This document shows, piece by piece, positions 24,862-34,565 of a stretch of 64,000 bases of DNA. A program made the position numbers and the translations under genes. Positions within the stretch are counted from its first letter, which is position 1, and each line of letters starts with the position of its first letter. The notes under the pieces were generated by a model that was not told where the DNA came from, searched no databases, and saw only the letters and a list, made by a program, of their open reading frames with translations. The DNA comes from CAXSBR01 sp964236495 (GTDB lineage Bacteria; Actinomycetota; Actinomycetes; Mycobacteriales; Jatrophihabitantaceae): assembly GCA_964236495.1 (NCBI GenBank), contig CAXSBR010000011.1, positions 1 through 64,000 of the forward strand, in the 5' to 3' direction.

Positions 24862-26370
24862 TCAGCCGATCCAGGGTTGTGGTGCCTGGATTTCAAGGAT
24901 CAGGGCGTCCGAACTGCGGAGCTTGAGGAGCGTGCCGCTGGTGACTGGGTCTTCGTCGAACAGCGCGGCGGCGTGCAGGGCTTCGCTGTAGGGGGCGGCT
25001 TGGTCTGGCCTGATGGTGCCGACGCGGCGATCGCCCACGTAGGCGATCAGTCCGCCGGAATCGGTGTCGCGGGTAAGCCAGACGTCGACGAAGACCGTGC
25101 TTGCGACACCTCGGGGAGGCTTAGGCCATGCTCGAATGAGCCAGCTGTGCGCGTCCGGATCGAGCATGATCACGGTGTAGTGGTCCTCCTCGTCGGCCAG
25201 CGGATACGCCGCCCGCTCCGGTGGTTCCAGCCATGCAGGAGTGGTTGCCGGGTCAACACGGAGTGCGCGAAACACGTCGCCGATGTGTGATGTCATGACG
25301 CCGATGACAGTTGCGTTGAAGCGCAGCCGCGCGAACGGCGTGCGCTTCAGGGCTTGCTCGAACTGCATCATGTCCGCTAGAGCAGCCAGCTGCGTGAAGC
25401 TGAGCGCGAGATCTCGCTGAGCGCATTCGGCGGCGAGGAGTGCGCTGATCTCTTCAACGGTCTTGCCGTCGATCCGCGGCCGCACCGCGTGTATGACGTC
25501 GCCGCGGGCTCTGCCACTCGCCCGCGCAGCTGTCCACGATGACCGCGGACCGGCCCACCGTGGCGGTGCCGGCTCTCGCGGGAGTTCCGCCAACGTCTCA
25601 GCGATCGGCGGTGCGGCGGGGCCGCCGGCGTCGAGCCAGCGGGTCAGCTGGCGGATGAAGCGACGGTCCTCCCGATCGATCGGCTCGTCGGCAGATGAGG
25701 ACGAGTAGGCAGCTAGCAGGGTGCGTGCGTCGTCGTGCCGACCCGAGGCGGCGAGCAGAACCAGCCGCAGCTGGGTGTGGCCGTCGTAATCGAAGTCTGG
25801 CCCGACTCGTGGGTCAGGTAGACCATCGTGTCCGCTCGGATCCGGCTGCCGCTGCGGGATCGCACGTTCGATGGCATCGGCGTCGGCAAATCGTTGCGCG
25901 ACGCCGAGCGCGTGGTCGCTGATGATGGCAACAATCTGGTGAGCCACGGGCTTGACCTCGCCGACGCCGCTCATCGAGGTGGTGAAGGTCGAGGTGGCCG
26001 GCGGCTCGTAGTCGGGCAGCAGCGTTACCTGCACAGGCATCGTGAGCAGGGTCATCAGATTCAGGGCCGGTTCGTACCCGACGCCCACGTCCAGCACCAG
26101 CTCCACGGGCCACTCCGGGGATGACCAGGCTTCCGGTGCGCGAAGTTCGGCGGTGACCAGAACGCCGTTGCCGACGTCGTGGGTGAGTACCACGAGGCGG
26201 CGGGTGTCCAGGTCCCGGCGCACGCACCCCTGTTCCTGCAGTGCGCCGGAGATGGCATCGGCGAGGTCGGACAGAGCGCGGTCGATCTGCTCGGGATCTT
26301 GAGCCACACCGAGGATGGTCCCAGCTCCGGCCATCGTCTGGCGCGGTTCGCACCGCGTCTGCGCACTCAC
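24862..26370 (-). CDS. Conserved-looking hypothetical, 502 aa
   Basis: No signal peptide or membrane segment is seen. The N-terminal 170 residues are alpha/beta with acidic patches (PEQIDRALSDLADAISGALQEQ). A hydrophilic Pro/Arg-rich linker lies near 250-300, and a C-terminal alpha/beta domain runs from about 310 (IDGKTVEEISALLAAECAQRDLALS) to the end. I do not recognise a family. It is followed on the same strand, in transcription order, by nothing close, and preceded by a small membrane protein 12 bp upstream, suggesting an operon of four genes from 28692 leftward. Confidence 0.7.
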   Translation of the reverse strand: MSAQTRCEPRQTMAGAGTILGVAQDPEQIDRALSDLADAISGALQEQGCVRRDLDTRRLVVLTHDVGNGVLVTAELRAPEAWSSPEWPVELVLDVGVGYEPALNLMTLLTMPVQVTLLPDYEPPATSTFTTSMSGVGEVKPVAHQIVAIISDHALGVAQRFADADAIERAIPQRQPDPSGHDGLPDPRVGPDFDYDGHTQLRLVLLAASGRHDDARTLLAAYSSSSADEPIDREDRRFIRQLTRWLDAGGPAAPPIAETLAELPREPAPPRWAGPRSSWTAARASGRARGDVIHAVRPRIDGKTVEEISALLAAECAQRDLALSFTQLAALADMMQFEQALKRTPFARLRFNATVIGVMTSHIGDVFRALRVDPATTPAWLEPPERAAYPLADEEDHYTVIMLDPDAHSWLIRAWPKPPRGVASTVFVDVWLTRDTDSGGLIAYVGDRRVGTIRPDQAAPYSEALHAAALFDEDPVTSGTLLKLRSSDALILEIQAPQPWIG

Positions 26371-26382
26371 CGCCGCCGCCCC

Positions 26383-26943
26383 CTACAAACCGAGGAACGC
26401 CGTCGCCACAAGCCCGAGCAGTATGAACACCAGCGCGACGGTGAATCCAGCCATCACTGCATACCGAGTTTCTGCATGCGCCGGATTGAGCCACGCGCGC
26501 ATACTCACCCGTCGACGATTGCGCGCTGCGTCCGTTGCCGGGCGCGCGCCACGAGTTCCGGCAACGAACAGGGCCGCCACGGATGCCACCACGCCGGCGA
26601 CCAGCCCTTGCCAAGGCACTCCGAGCGGGCCCAGCAGCACCAGCGCGCCGGCCTCGACCAGGGGCATCCAAACAGCCCACAGCAATGGGTGCGCAGTTCG
26701 TCCGCGAAGAAACAGCCTGGCCGCGACGACGCTGCCGACCGCGGCGGCGACGCCTCCGCCGGCCCACCAAGCTATGGAAGCACCGAGGCCGGAGAACTCC
26801 TCACCCGGCGTGCCGTGAACCTGCGCAGAGCCAGCAGCTCCCGCGTAAAGGCAAGCCACCTGCACCGCGAGCACAGCAGTGGTGCCGGCCACGACGCGCA
26901 CGACGCGCCGGAAGTCGCGGCCGAGTACCGCGCTAGACGCCAC
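26383..26943 (-). CDS. Integral membrane protein, unknown
   Basis: This 186-residue protein has about five hydrophobic segments, for example VVAGTTAVLAVQVACLYAGAAG, ALVLLGPLGVPWQGLVAGVVASVAALFVAG and VMAGFTVALVFILLGLVATAFLGL. GTG 26943 overlaps the end of the upstream lipoprotein gene by 11 bp, so the two are co-transcribed. The family is not recognised. Confidence 0.65.
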   Translation of the reverse strand: MASSAVLGRDFRRVVRVVAGTTAVLAVQVACLYAGAAGSAQVHGTPGEEFSGLGASIAWWAGGGVAAAVGSVVAARLFLRGRTAHPLLWAVWMPLVEAGALVLLGPLGVPWQGLVAGVVASVAALFVAGTRGARPATDAARNRRRVSMRAWLNPAHAETRYAVMAGFTVALVFILLGLVATAFLGL

Positions 26944-27466
26944 AGGCCTGTTGACGGAACATCGCCCGCGAGGTTGTCGTCTTGCCTATCCGCACCGTCG
27001 ACGGATTGAGCGTTGTGAGCTGCGCCAGGGTGAAGCTGACCTGGGTGGCCTGCCACTTGGTGTCGGTGGACTCGGCGTAGGCGGTGTAGGTGACGCCCGG
27101 GCGCAGGGCTGCCGGGGCGGCCGTCACCGTCCACTGGCCGCCCGGACGGGACAGCACCGGCACTTGCAGGATCTCGTCCGGCGTGCGCTCGGTCTGCCAT
27201 TCACCGATGTCGGTGCTCGCGCGGTCTGCACCGCCCTTGCCCACGACTCCGCCGGCGGGCACGACGTTGCCCGTCTCGGTGGTGGACAGGTAGATGTTCT
27301 CGAACTGCCCCTTGCACACGGCCACTAGCAGCACCGGCTTGCCGGCCGCGTCCACCGTGACGCCGGTGGCTCCACCGACCCGGGACTGGTTCTGGTAGTT
27401 GCAGCCCTGCAGGCCTACCGCCGCGAACAGCAACGCAGTCGCGACCGTTTGTTGCCGACGCTTCAT
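26933..27466 (-). CDS. Lipoprotein, unknown function
   Basis: The 177-residue protein begins with a basic signal peptide ending in a lipobox (GLQGC) near residue 22. The mature part looks like a single beta-rich domain with one Cys pair (AVCKGQ and QQACGV at the end). ATG 27466 overlaps the AGE-family stop codon in an ATGA, so translation is coupled. Confidence 0.7.
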   Translation of the reverse strand: MKRRQQTVATALLFAAVGLQGCNYQNQSRVGGATGVTVDAAGKPVLLVAVCKGQFENIYLSTTETGNVVPAGGVVGKGGADRASTDIGEWQTERTPDEILQVPVLSRPGGQWTVTAAPAALRPGVTYTAYAESTDTKWQATQVSFTLAQLTTLNPSTVRIGKTTTSRAMFRQQACGV

Positions 27467-28692
27467 GCCTGCTCCAGCACACCGCGTGCGACCGACACGT
27501 CGGCGGGTAGGTCCGGCAGCAGACAGGCCTGCACCGCGTGGTAGAGGTCCGGCTTGCCGGCCCAGACGGTGCTGCTGGGCCGGTTGGCGGCGTCCAGCTG
27601 GTGCCGCCACGACCCGTGCACGCGGTCGACGAAGTAGGTCTCGGCGTACTGCCACCACCGCTGCGCCGCGTCATCCCAGCGACTGTCTTCCAGGGCCCGG
27701 CGGAAGATCGCAGCAGCACCGACGGCCTCGGCCAGCACCCAGTGCATGCGGTCGCGCACCACCGGCGCGCCGTCCCAGTCGGTGGTGTAGACGAAGCCGT
27801 CCGCTCCGTCGACGGCCCAGCCGTCGGCCACCGCCCGCTCCATCAGCGCGACCGCATCGTCACGCAGCCAGCCCGGGCCGCCGGCCGCGTACTGGTGCAG
27901 GCACAACCGCGACCACTCCAACGCGTGGCCGACGGTGGCGCCGTAGGGACGGAACGGATCTGCGGGCCGGTCCCGGTTGTAGTCCAGTTCGGGGCGCCAG
28001 TCGGCGTCGAAGTGCTCGGGAATGCGCCAACCGTTTTCGGCGGCGAGGCCGTGGATGATGCGCTCGGTCAGCTGCAGTGCTCGAGCGCGCCACTGGTCGG
28101 CGCCGATGTGTGCGCGACCAGCGCCACCACTAGCCGCGAGGGCGTCGGCCACTGCCAGGAACGCCTCGGTCATGTGCATCGTGGAATTGGCGCCCCGGTA
28201 AGCCTCTGCCTGGGTCCAGTCCGCGGAGAACGACTCCTGCAGCTCGCCACCGTTGTAGAACCGGCGCTCGACGATGTCGAGGATGTCGTCGAAAACGTCG
28301 CTGCCGCCCACGCCCGCCAACGCTGCCGACGATGCGGCGAGCGCTACGAAGGCATGCCCGTAGGCCGTCTTGTCCCCGTCCGGGTCGGCCGGGTCCTCCA
28401 GCCAGCCACCGTTGCCGGCATCGCGGAAGACGGTGTCCAGCGCGGTGATGCCGTGCGTGGCCAACTCGGCCGCCCCATCGACACCCCGCAGGGCACCGAG
28501 GGCGTAGCAGTGCGTCATCCGGCAGGTGACGAACAGCGGGCGCGGCCCGTCGGGGTCGATGGTGCCGTCGTCGGACAGCCAGCCGAAGCCGCCGCGCGGA
28601 TCCCGGGCGGCACGTCCGAAGTCGAGCAGGCGCAGGAACTCGGCTTCCCGCCAAGCCTGTGACCCGGGTCCCGAGCCCTGTGAAGACGTCAC
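27463..28692 (-). CDS. AGE-family sugar epimerase/isomerase
   Basis: This 409-residue protein has the alpha6/alpha6-barrel pattern of N-acylglucosamine 2-epimerases and YihS-like isomerases. The catalytic histidines fall in the expected blocks: NSTMHMTEAFL, ATVGHALEWSRL and DRMHWVLAEAVG. Substrates in the family are mannose, glucose, N-acylglucosamine or sulfoquinovose, and I cannot choose between them. It heads an operon with a lipoprotein and a membrane protein. Confidence 0.85.
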   Translation of the reverse strand: MTSSQGSGPGSQAWREAEFLRLLDFGRAARDPRGGFGWLSDDGTIDPDGPRPLFVTCRMTHCYALGALRGVDGAAELATHGITALDTVFRDAGNGGWLEDPADPDGDKTAYGHAFVALAASSAALAGVGGSDVFDDILDIVERRFYNGGELQESFSADWTQAEAYRGANSTMHMTEAFLAVADALAASGGAGRAHIGADQWRARALQLTERIIHGLAAENGWRIPEHFDADWRPELDYNRDRPADPFRPYGATVGHALEWSRLCLHQYAAGGPGWLRDDAVALMERAVADGWAVDGADGFVYTTDWDGAPVVRDRMHWVLAEAVGAAAIFRRALEDSRWDDAAQRWWQYAETYFVDRVHGSWRHQLDAANRPSSTVWAGKPDLYHAVQACLLPDLPADVSVARGVLEQA

Positions 28693-28753
28693 TGATACCT
28701 CTTCCTGCGCTGCGGCACTGGTAGCGGCTGTCGACGCCGGACCGTGGGCAAGC

Positions 28754-30223
28754 TCAACACTCGATCACATTGACGGCCAGGCCGCCCCGCGACGTTTCCT
28801 TGTACTTGGTCATCATGTCAGCGCCGGTGTCGCGCATCGTGCGGATTACTTTGTCCAGGCTGACGACGTGCTCGCCGTCGCCGCGCACGGCGATGCGCGC
28901 GGCGTTGATCGCCTTGATCGAGCCCATCGCGTTGCGCTCGATGCACGGCACCTGCACCAGGCCGCCGATGGGGTCGCAGGTGAGGCCCAGGTTGTGCTCC
29001 ATGCCGATTTCGGCGGCATTCTCGACCTGGCCGGGTGTGCCGCCGAGCACTTCGCACAGTGCGCCCGCGGCCATCGAGCACGCCGCGCCGACCTCACCCT
29101 GGCAGCCGACCTCAGCGCCGGAGATCGACGCGTTGCGCTGATACAGCATGCCGATCGCGCCGGCGGTGAGCAGGAAGCGCACGACACCGTCGTCCGTCGC
29201 GCCGGGCACGAAGCGGCAGTAGTAGTGCAGCACGGCGGGAATGATGCCGGCCGCGCCGTTGGTGGGTGCGGTGACGATCCGCCCGCCGGCGGCGTTCTGT
29301 TCGTTGACCGAGAGTGCGAACAGATTGACCCAGTCCATGATCCGCAGCGGATCGGTGGAGTACGGATCGGCCACCAGCGCCTCGTGCAGCTCGCGGGCCC
29401 GGCGCCGCACCCGCAGGCCACCGGGCAGAACGCCGTCGTGGGTGAGGCCGGCGGCGACGCACTCCTGCATCACCCGCCAGATCCCGAGCAGACCAGCGCG
29501 CACCTCCTCGGCGGTGCGGCTGACGGTCTCGTTCGCCAGCATGATCGCGCTGACGGGCAGGCCGGTGGCCGCGCACATGTCCAGCAGCTCGGCGGCGGTG
29601 CCGAACGGGTAGGGCACGGCGACGTCGGCCTGCGCGAGCCGTTGCCGCCCATCGCCGGTCTGCTCGAGGACGAAGCCTCCGCCGACGGAGTAGTAGGTGC
29701 CCTCGCGCAGCAGCACCTCGTCCGCCGCAGCGCCGGCTGCGGCATCCACTGCCCTTGCGACACCCGCGCCATCCATACCAACAGGGCGGGCGGCGCCATC
29801 GGACCTCTCGGCGCGATCGCCGCTGTAAGCGCTGAAGATCATGCCGTTGGAGTGCAGCGGCAGCGTGCGCCGCCGGTGGAACAGCAGGTCGTCGTCCCAG
29901 TCGAAGGCGACGTCGTAGGTGTCGAGCAGCCCGATCCGCCCGGCCGAGCGCACCGCACTCACGCGCTCGTGCACCGTCTCGGTGTCGACGGTTTCGGGGC
30001 ACTCGCCCAGCAGCCCGAGCACCACTGCCCGATCGCTGCCGTGACCGCGGCCGGTGGCGGCCAGGGAGCCGAACAGCTCCGCCCGTACGTGCGTCACCCG
30101 ATCGATGAGACCGTCGGCGGCCAGGGCGTCGACGAACAAGCGCGCGGCGCGCATCGGCCCGACGGTGTGCGAGCTGGACGGACCGATGCCAACGCTGAAC
30201 AAGTCGAAGACGCTGACCGCCAT
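28754..30223 (-). CDS. sdaA: L-serine ammonia-lyase (iron-sulfur type)
   Basis: This single-chain L-serine dehydratase of about 489 residues converts L-serine to pyruvate and ammonia with a [4Fe-4S] cluster. The N-terminal domain opens with SVFDLFSVGIGPSSSHTVGP. The catalytic domain contains the cluster cysteines in EVGCQGEVGAACSMA and LTCDPIGGLVQVPC. ATG 30223 fits the GAGGAG box better than ATG 30232, which touches it. It lies 130 bp downstream of ohr on the same strand. Confidence 0.93.
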   Translation of the reverse strand: MAVSVFDLFSVGIGPSSSHTVGPMRAARLFVDALAADGLIDRVTHVRAELFGSLAATGRGHGSDRAVVLGLLGECPETVDTETVHERVSAVRSAGRIGLLDTYDVAFDWDDDLLFHRRRTLPLHSNGMIFSAYSGDRAERSDGAARPVGMDGAGVARAVDAAAGAAADEVLLREGTYYSVGGGFVLEQTGDGRQRLAQADVAVPYPFGTAAELLDMCAATGLPVSAIMLANETVSRTAEEVRAGLLGIWRVMQECVAAGLTHDGVLPGGLRVRRRARELHEALVADPYSTDPLRIMDWVNLFALSVNEQNAAGGRIVTAPTNGAAGIIPAVLHYYCRFVPGATDDGVVRFLLTAGAIGMLYQRNASISGAEVGCQGEVGAACSMAAGALCEVLGGTPGQVENAAEIGMEHNLGLTCDPIGGLVQVPCIERNAMGSIKAINAARIAVRGDGEHVVSLDKVIRTMRDTGADMMTKYKETSRGGLAVNVIEC

Positions 30224-30352
30224 TGGGCCCATTCTCCTCGCCCGACGGGCCCCGCGGGCTCCTTCCGACGACAGCGGCGTCCGGCCCGTCAGACGTCGAC
30301 GAGGGCGCCGCTGTGACGCTGCTTCTCGCGACGATCACCGCCGCGCACACCG

Positions 30353-30775
30353 TCAGACGCTGGCGAGCGTCACGACGATGTTGTCGCGGGTGGCCTTGGA
30401 GTAAGGGCAGAACGCGTGCGCCAGCTCCAGCAACTCCTCCGCCGTACCGCGAGCCACACCGGGCATCTCGACCTCGAGTGCGACGGCGATGCCGAAGCCG
30501 CCGTCTGTGGACGGACCGAAGGACACGGTTGCGGTGACCGTCGAGTCGGAGGTGTCGATGTCCTGGAGGGCAGCACGGTTGGCCAGTGCGCCCTGGAAGC
30601 AGGCGGCGTAGCCGGCGGCAAACAGCGTTTCGGGATTCGCCTTCGGATTCGACGACGAGCCGGGCTTGCCGAGGTCGAAGTCGACCACGCCGTCGGCGCT
30701 GGAGACGTGGCCGGTGCGCCCGCCCTTGGCCGTGGCGGAGGTGGTGTAGGCAACGTCAGTGAGTTCGATGGTCAT
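30353..30775 (-). CDS. ohr: Organic hydroperoxide resistance protein (Ohr, OsmC family)
   Basis: This 140-residue thiol peroxidase has both reactive cysteines, in AACFQGAL and AFCPYSKATR, and the family start block for an Ohr (TAKGGRTGHVSSADG). It reduces organic hydroperoxides in the cytoplasm. No OhrR repressor gene is adjacent. It diverges from the siderophore-interacting protein gene with 110 bp between. Confidence 0.92.
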   Translation of the reverse strand: MTIELTDVAYTTSATAKGGRTGHVSSADGVVDFDLGKPGSSSNPKANPETLFAAGYAACFQGALANRAALQDIDTSDSTVTATVSFGPSTDGGFGIAVALEVEMPGVARGTAEELLELAHAFCPYSKATRDNIVVTLASV

Positions 30776-30885
30776 GCAGGAACTGTGGCACAGACCGTCC
30801 GTCGACGGCATCGGCAGTCGGCGCAGGCGGCGCGAACTGTGCCGGCCGTGCCATTGGGGGATTCAGTGCGGCATGCTCGGTCATC

Positions 30886-31605
30886 GTGGAAACGCCTGCG
30901 CTGCCACCAACGCCTGCTCTGGCACCGGCGCCAGCCCTCAGGCCGGCTACACACCGGCTCACCGTGCTTGCCGTCCGGGCGGTGAGCTCGACGATGCGCC
31001 GCGTTACCGTGTCGGCTCCCACGCTCGCCGTGCCCGGCCTGCGCCCGGCCCAGGACGTGGGGCTGATGCTCACCGATGCCGCTGCGCGCCCTGTACGCCG
31101 CCGCTACACCGTCTGCGCCGTCGATCTGGCTGCCGGCACCGTGGAGTTGGAGGGTCTGCTGCACGGCGACGGGCCGGGCGCGGCGTGGTTCGCCGCCGCT
31201 CAGCCGGGCATGGAGATCGAGGCGTTCGGGCCGCGATCGGGCGTCGATATCGTTGCTGCGGACTGGTACCTGGTGGTCAGTGACGAGTCCGGTTTGCCGG
31301 CCGTGGTCGAACTGCGCAAGCTTCTCGAACCGCCGGTGATCATGGTGCTGGAGGTCGGCGACGCCAGCGAGCAGCACTCCGGGCTGGACGCACAGTGGCT
31401 GCATCGCGACGGGCGGGCGCCCGGGCGGCCCGACGGATTCGCCGCCGCGCTGGCATCGCTGCAGGTGCCTGCCGGCGCCGGCTGCGCCTTCGTCCTGGGT
31501 GAGAGCCGGGCGGTGACGGCGTTGAAGCCGGTGCTGGCCGGGCTGGGTCTTGGGCCCGAACGTGTTCACGTCAAGGGGTACTGGAATCGCCCCCGAACGC
31601 GCTGA
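30886..31605 (+). CDS. Siderophore-interacting protein (ferric-siderophore reductase)
   Basis: This 239-residue flavoprotein-like SIP has an N-terminal FAD-binding barrel (RRVTVSAPTLAVPGL, RRRYTVCAVD) and a C-terminal NAD(P)H domain that ends in the family signature KGYWNRP. It would release iron from imported ferric siderophores. The barrel is somewhat shorter than in typical 270-residue members. No siderophore transporter is nearby. Confidence 0.82.
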   Translation: METPALPPTPALAPAPALRPATHRLTVLAVRAVSSTMRRVTVSAPTLAVPGLRPAQDVGLMLTDAAARPVRRRYTVCAVDLAAGTVELEGLLHGDGPGAAWFAAAQPGMEIEAFGPRSGVDIVAADWYLVVSDESGLPAVVELRKLLEPPVIMVLEVGDASEQHSGLDAQWLHRDGRAPGRPDGFAAALASLQVPAGAGCAFVLGESRAVTALKPVLAGLGLGPERVHVKGYWNRPRTR

Positions 31606-31741
31606 CTCCGGCGCAGGTGTGCTTCGGCGATCCCGGGGTCAGTACCACGCAACCGGTGGCCGGCGGAGCGAGGCCGCAGCCTTGACTGGGCGCTGCCGAC
31701 GAGCGAACGCCTCGACGGGCGGCGTCGTAGCGTTGCCGGGT

Positions 31742-32215
31742 ATGCCGGTACCGCCCTACGTCCTGTCCCTACGCTCCCGGATCGGACACGACCTGCTCTG
31801 GCTCACCGGCCTGTCGGCCGTCGTACTCGACGATGCCGGGCGCGTGCTGCTCACTGAGCGCCGCGACAACGGCGAGTGGGCACTGCCCAGCGGCATCCTG
31901 GAACCTGGCGAGCAGCCGGCACAGGCGATCGTCCGGGAAATCGCCGAGGAGGCCCGCGTCGAGGCGCAGGTAGTGCGGCTGACATCCATGGTCTCCGATC
32001 CGGATCCCTACGCCTTGCCCAACGGCGACGTCTGCCAGTACCTCAACCTGACGTTCCTGTGCCGCTACCTCGGCGGCGAGGCTGGGGTCGGCGATGACGA
32101 GAACACCGCAGTCGCATGGTTTGCCGTCGATGAGCTACCGCCCCTCAACCCCCGCAACGGAGAACGGCTGGCGCTCGCGCTGGCACCCGGTGACGACGCG
32201 CACTTCCTGCGCTGA
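31742..32215 (+). CDS. NUDIX hydrolase
   Basis: The NUDIX box GILEPGEQPAQAIVREIAEE is at residues about 48-67 of 157, with the metal-binding REIAEE intact. The usual Gly after the box is replaced by Arg (EARVEA). It hydrolyses a nucleoside diphosphate linked to another moiety; the substrate is unknown. ATG 31742 gives a protein of typical length, while the open frame upstream has no NUDIX character. Confidence 0.88.
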   Translation: MPVPPYVLSLRSRIGHDLLWLTGLSAVVLDDAGRVLLTERRDNGEWALPSGILEPGEQPAQAIVREIAEEARVEAQVVRLTSMVSDPDPYALPNGDVCQYLNLTFLCRYLGGEAGVGDDENTAVAWFAVDELPPLNPRNGERLALALAPGDDAHFLR

Positions 32216-32287
32216 GCACCGGGATTCAGTGCAGGCACGCCACCAGATCGCTGGCCTGGGGGCGTCCATGGGTGCGTGCCGCCGCGA

Positions 32288-33430
32288 TCATGGTTGCGCC
32301 CGCTGGGTACTCAGTAGGTGATGGATCGGACCGTCGGTGTGTCGCAGCGCGGACCCCGAACCGCCCCAGCGGTGGGCGATGATTTCCGCAGCGATGGACA
32401 CCGCCGTCTCCTCCGGCGTTCGAGCTCCCAGATCGAGCCCGATCGGGGCATGCAGGCGAGACAGTTCCTCGTCGGTCAGCCCGAGCTTGCGCAGTCGAAC
32501 CTCCCGATCGTCGTTCGTTCGGCGCGAACCCATCGCGCCCACGTACGCCAGCGGCATGCGCAACGCCGACTCCAGGAGCGGCACGTCGAACTTCGGGTCG
32601 TGGGTGAGCACGCACACCACCGTGCGCTCGTCCACGTCCCCGTTCTCGTAGGCCCGTTCGAGGTAGCGATGCGGCCATTCGACGACCACGTCATCAGCGG
32701 TCGGGAACCGCTTGGGCGTGGCGAAGGTGGCCCGAGCGTCGCAGACCGTGACGCGATAGCCGAGGAAGGATCCGATCCGCGCCACGGCCGCAGCAAAGTC
32801 GATCGCGCCGAAGACGATCATCCGCGGACGAGGGGCGTAGGACGCCACGAAAACTGCGATGTCGTCGCCGCGCCGCTCGCCGTCGGCTCCGTAGCGCACG
32901 ATTCCGGTACGGCCCTGCTCGAGCATTCCCACGACGTCGTCGTGCACTGCGGCGTCGATGCGGTCGGTGCCCAGGGAGCCGGTGGCGACACCGTCGCGCA
33001 CCACCACGCGGCGACCGGCACGATCGCCGCCGGGCACGTCGGCTATCAGGGTGGCCACCGCGACCGGGCGACCCAGCCGAATGTCCTCGGCGATGTCACC
33101 GAGTTCGGGGAAGCTGGCCTGGTCGATCTCCTCGACGAAAACGTCCAGAACGCCGCCACAGGTCAGGCCGACGGCGAACGCCTCGTCGTCGTCGATGCCG
33201 TAGCGCTGCAGCACCGGCCGGCCCGACTCCCGGGACGCCTGCGCCAGATCGTAGACCGCGCCCTCCACGCACCCTCCCGAGACGCTGCCCACGACGCTTC
33301 CATCCGGGCCGACCAGCATCGACGCGCCGGGCTGGCGAGGCGAGGAGTTCCAGGTTTCGACGACAGTGCCGACGCCGACGGCCTCGCCGGCCCGCCACCA
33401 GGACTCGAGTTCGACCATGACGTCACGCAC
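32288..33430 (-). CDS. XdhC/CoxI-family molybdoenzyme maturation protein
   Basis: XdhC proteins bind molybdenum cofactor and help insert its sulfurated form into xanthine-dehydrogenase-family enzymes. The N-terminal domain contains the signature block around VGSVSGGCVEGAVYDLA, and a second LTCGGVLDVFVE segment carries another conserved Cys. The C-terminal XdhC_C Rossmann-like domain starts near MIVFGAIDFAAAVARIGSFLGY. It faces the PaoABC-type operon 3 kb to the right, its likely client. Confidence 0.88.
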   Translation of the reverse strand: MRDVMVELESWWRAGEAVGVGTVVETWNSSPRQPGASMLVGPDGSVVGSVSGGCVEGAVYDLAQASRESGRPVLQRYGIDDDEAFAVGLTCGGVLDVFVEEIDQASFPELGDIAEDIRLGRPVAVATLIADVPGGDRAGRRVVVRDGVATGSLGTDRIDAAVHDDVVGMLEQGRTGIVRYGADGERRGDDIAVFVASYAPRPRMIVFGAIDFAAAVARIGSFLGYRVTVCDARATFATPKRFPTADDVVVEWPHRYLERAYENGDVDERTVVCVLTHDPKFDVPLLESALRMPLAYVGAMGSRRTNDDREVRLRKLGLTDEELSRLHAPIGLDLGARTPEETAVSIAAEIIAHRWGGSGSALRHTDGPIHHLLSTQRAQP

Positions 33431-33517
33431 GGGTGTTCACCTCAGAATTTTTGCGCGGGCTTCGAGCCGGCGTGCGGCAGCTGGCTCATCGATCGGCCGG
33501 TTGAACCGACAACCTAC

Positions 33518-34565
33518 CTATTCACGACGAGGCCCGCGGCGCGGGGCGGCGGGCTCCCTCAATCGCGATCGACTGACCGTCGCAAACCGTTGCCGGTATT
33601 GGGAGGGGTTGAGGCCGGTCGCGCGTCGCATGAGTTCGCGTAGGTTGGCCGCCGTACCGAGGCCGGCCCGTTCGGCCACGCTGTCCAGGCTCGGCTCGCC
33701 GCGCTCGAGAAGCAGCCGCGCCAATCCCACTCTCTCGTTGGTCAGCCAAGCCAGCGGGGTGCCGCCGGTCTGAGTTCGGAATCGTCGGTAGAGCGTCGCC
33801 TCGCTGACCACTGCCAGAGCAGCCATCTCCGAGACACTGATCTTCGCGTCCAATCGTGCGCGCGCCCAGTCCATCAGTGGCGCGAGTGAGTCGGCGTCGA
33901 TCCTGGGCACCGCCTCGGTCATCCGTTGGGGATGTGACGGTTGCCGCGGGGTGCCGATCAGCAATTCGTCGCCCACGGCGTTCGCCACCTCGACCCCGAA
34001 GTCGCTTCGAATCAGATGCAGACTCAGGTCGATGACCGAGGTGCCGCCGGCGCCGGTCATCACGTCGCCGTCGTCGACAAACAGGACGTCGGCCTCGTAG
34101 CGAACCTTCGGGTACCGCTCTCGGAACGTGTCGGCCCATTGCCAGTGAGTGGTGGCGCGCCGACCATCGAGCAGACCCGCCTGGGCGAGGGTGAACGCGC
34201 CGCTCCAACATGCGAACAGCCGTGCTCCTCGGGCATGGGCTCGCTGCAGCGCCGCGATGACGACGGGCGAGGGCGCCGCCTCCACGTCGGTCCGGTTCGG
34301 CGCAAGAGATGTCGGCTTCGTCGGCGGCAGCAATGTCGAGCACCAAGGACGGGCGGAAGAGGCTGGAGGCGGCCACCTTGGCCGGGTCGGCGGAGCACAA
34401 CGCCAGCTCGTACGCGGGCGACGGCGACTGCAGCGCATCGGCGGTCAGAATTTGCATGGCGTAGCCGAGTTCGAACGGGTTGGAGGCGCCATCGACAAGG
34501 GCCACAACCCGGCATGGACGAGCGTCGGGTCGGGCGGCAACCGTCTGCGAGGATCCTTGCGACAT
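33518..34565 (-). pseudogene. AraC/GlxA-type regulator with DJ-1/PfpI domain, disrupted frame
   Basis: The N-terminal amidotransferase-like (DJ-1/PfpI) domain starts at ATG 34565 (MSQGSSQTVAARPDARPC) and reads well to about LDIAAADEADIS. There the reading frame changes near 34280-34310. The rest (TDVEAAPSPVVIAALQRAH, FACWSGAFTLAQAGLLDGRR, then two AraC helix-turn-helix motifs ending in GLNPSQYRQRF) is in another frame. Both halves match one GlxA-type protein of about 340 residues, and the DJ-1 strand with its usual hydrophobic PGG-like loop is missing at the junction. This is a real mutation or a sequence error. If real, the neighbouring molybdoenzyme operon has lost a likely regulator. Confidence 0.7.

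Noticed and set aside
28526..30316. 596-codon plus-strand frame opposite the epimerase and sdaA
   Set aside because: Antisense to two well-supported enzymes; no recognisable domain.
32318..33643. 441-codon plus-strand frame opposite xdhC
   Set aside because: Antisense shadow with His/Gly-rich chance composition.
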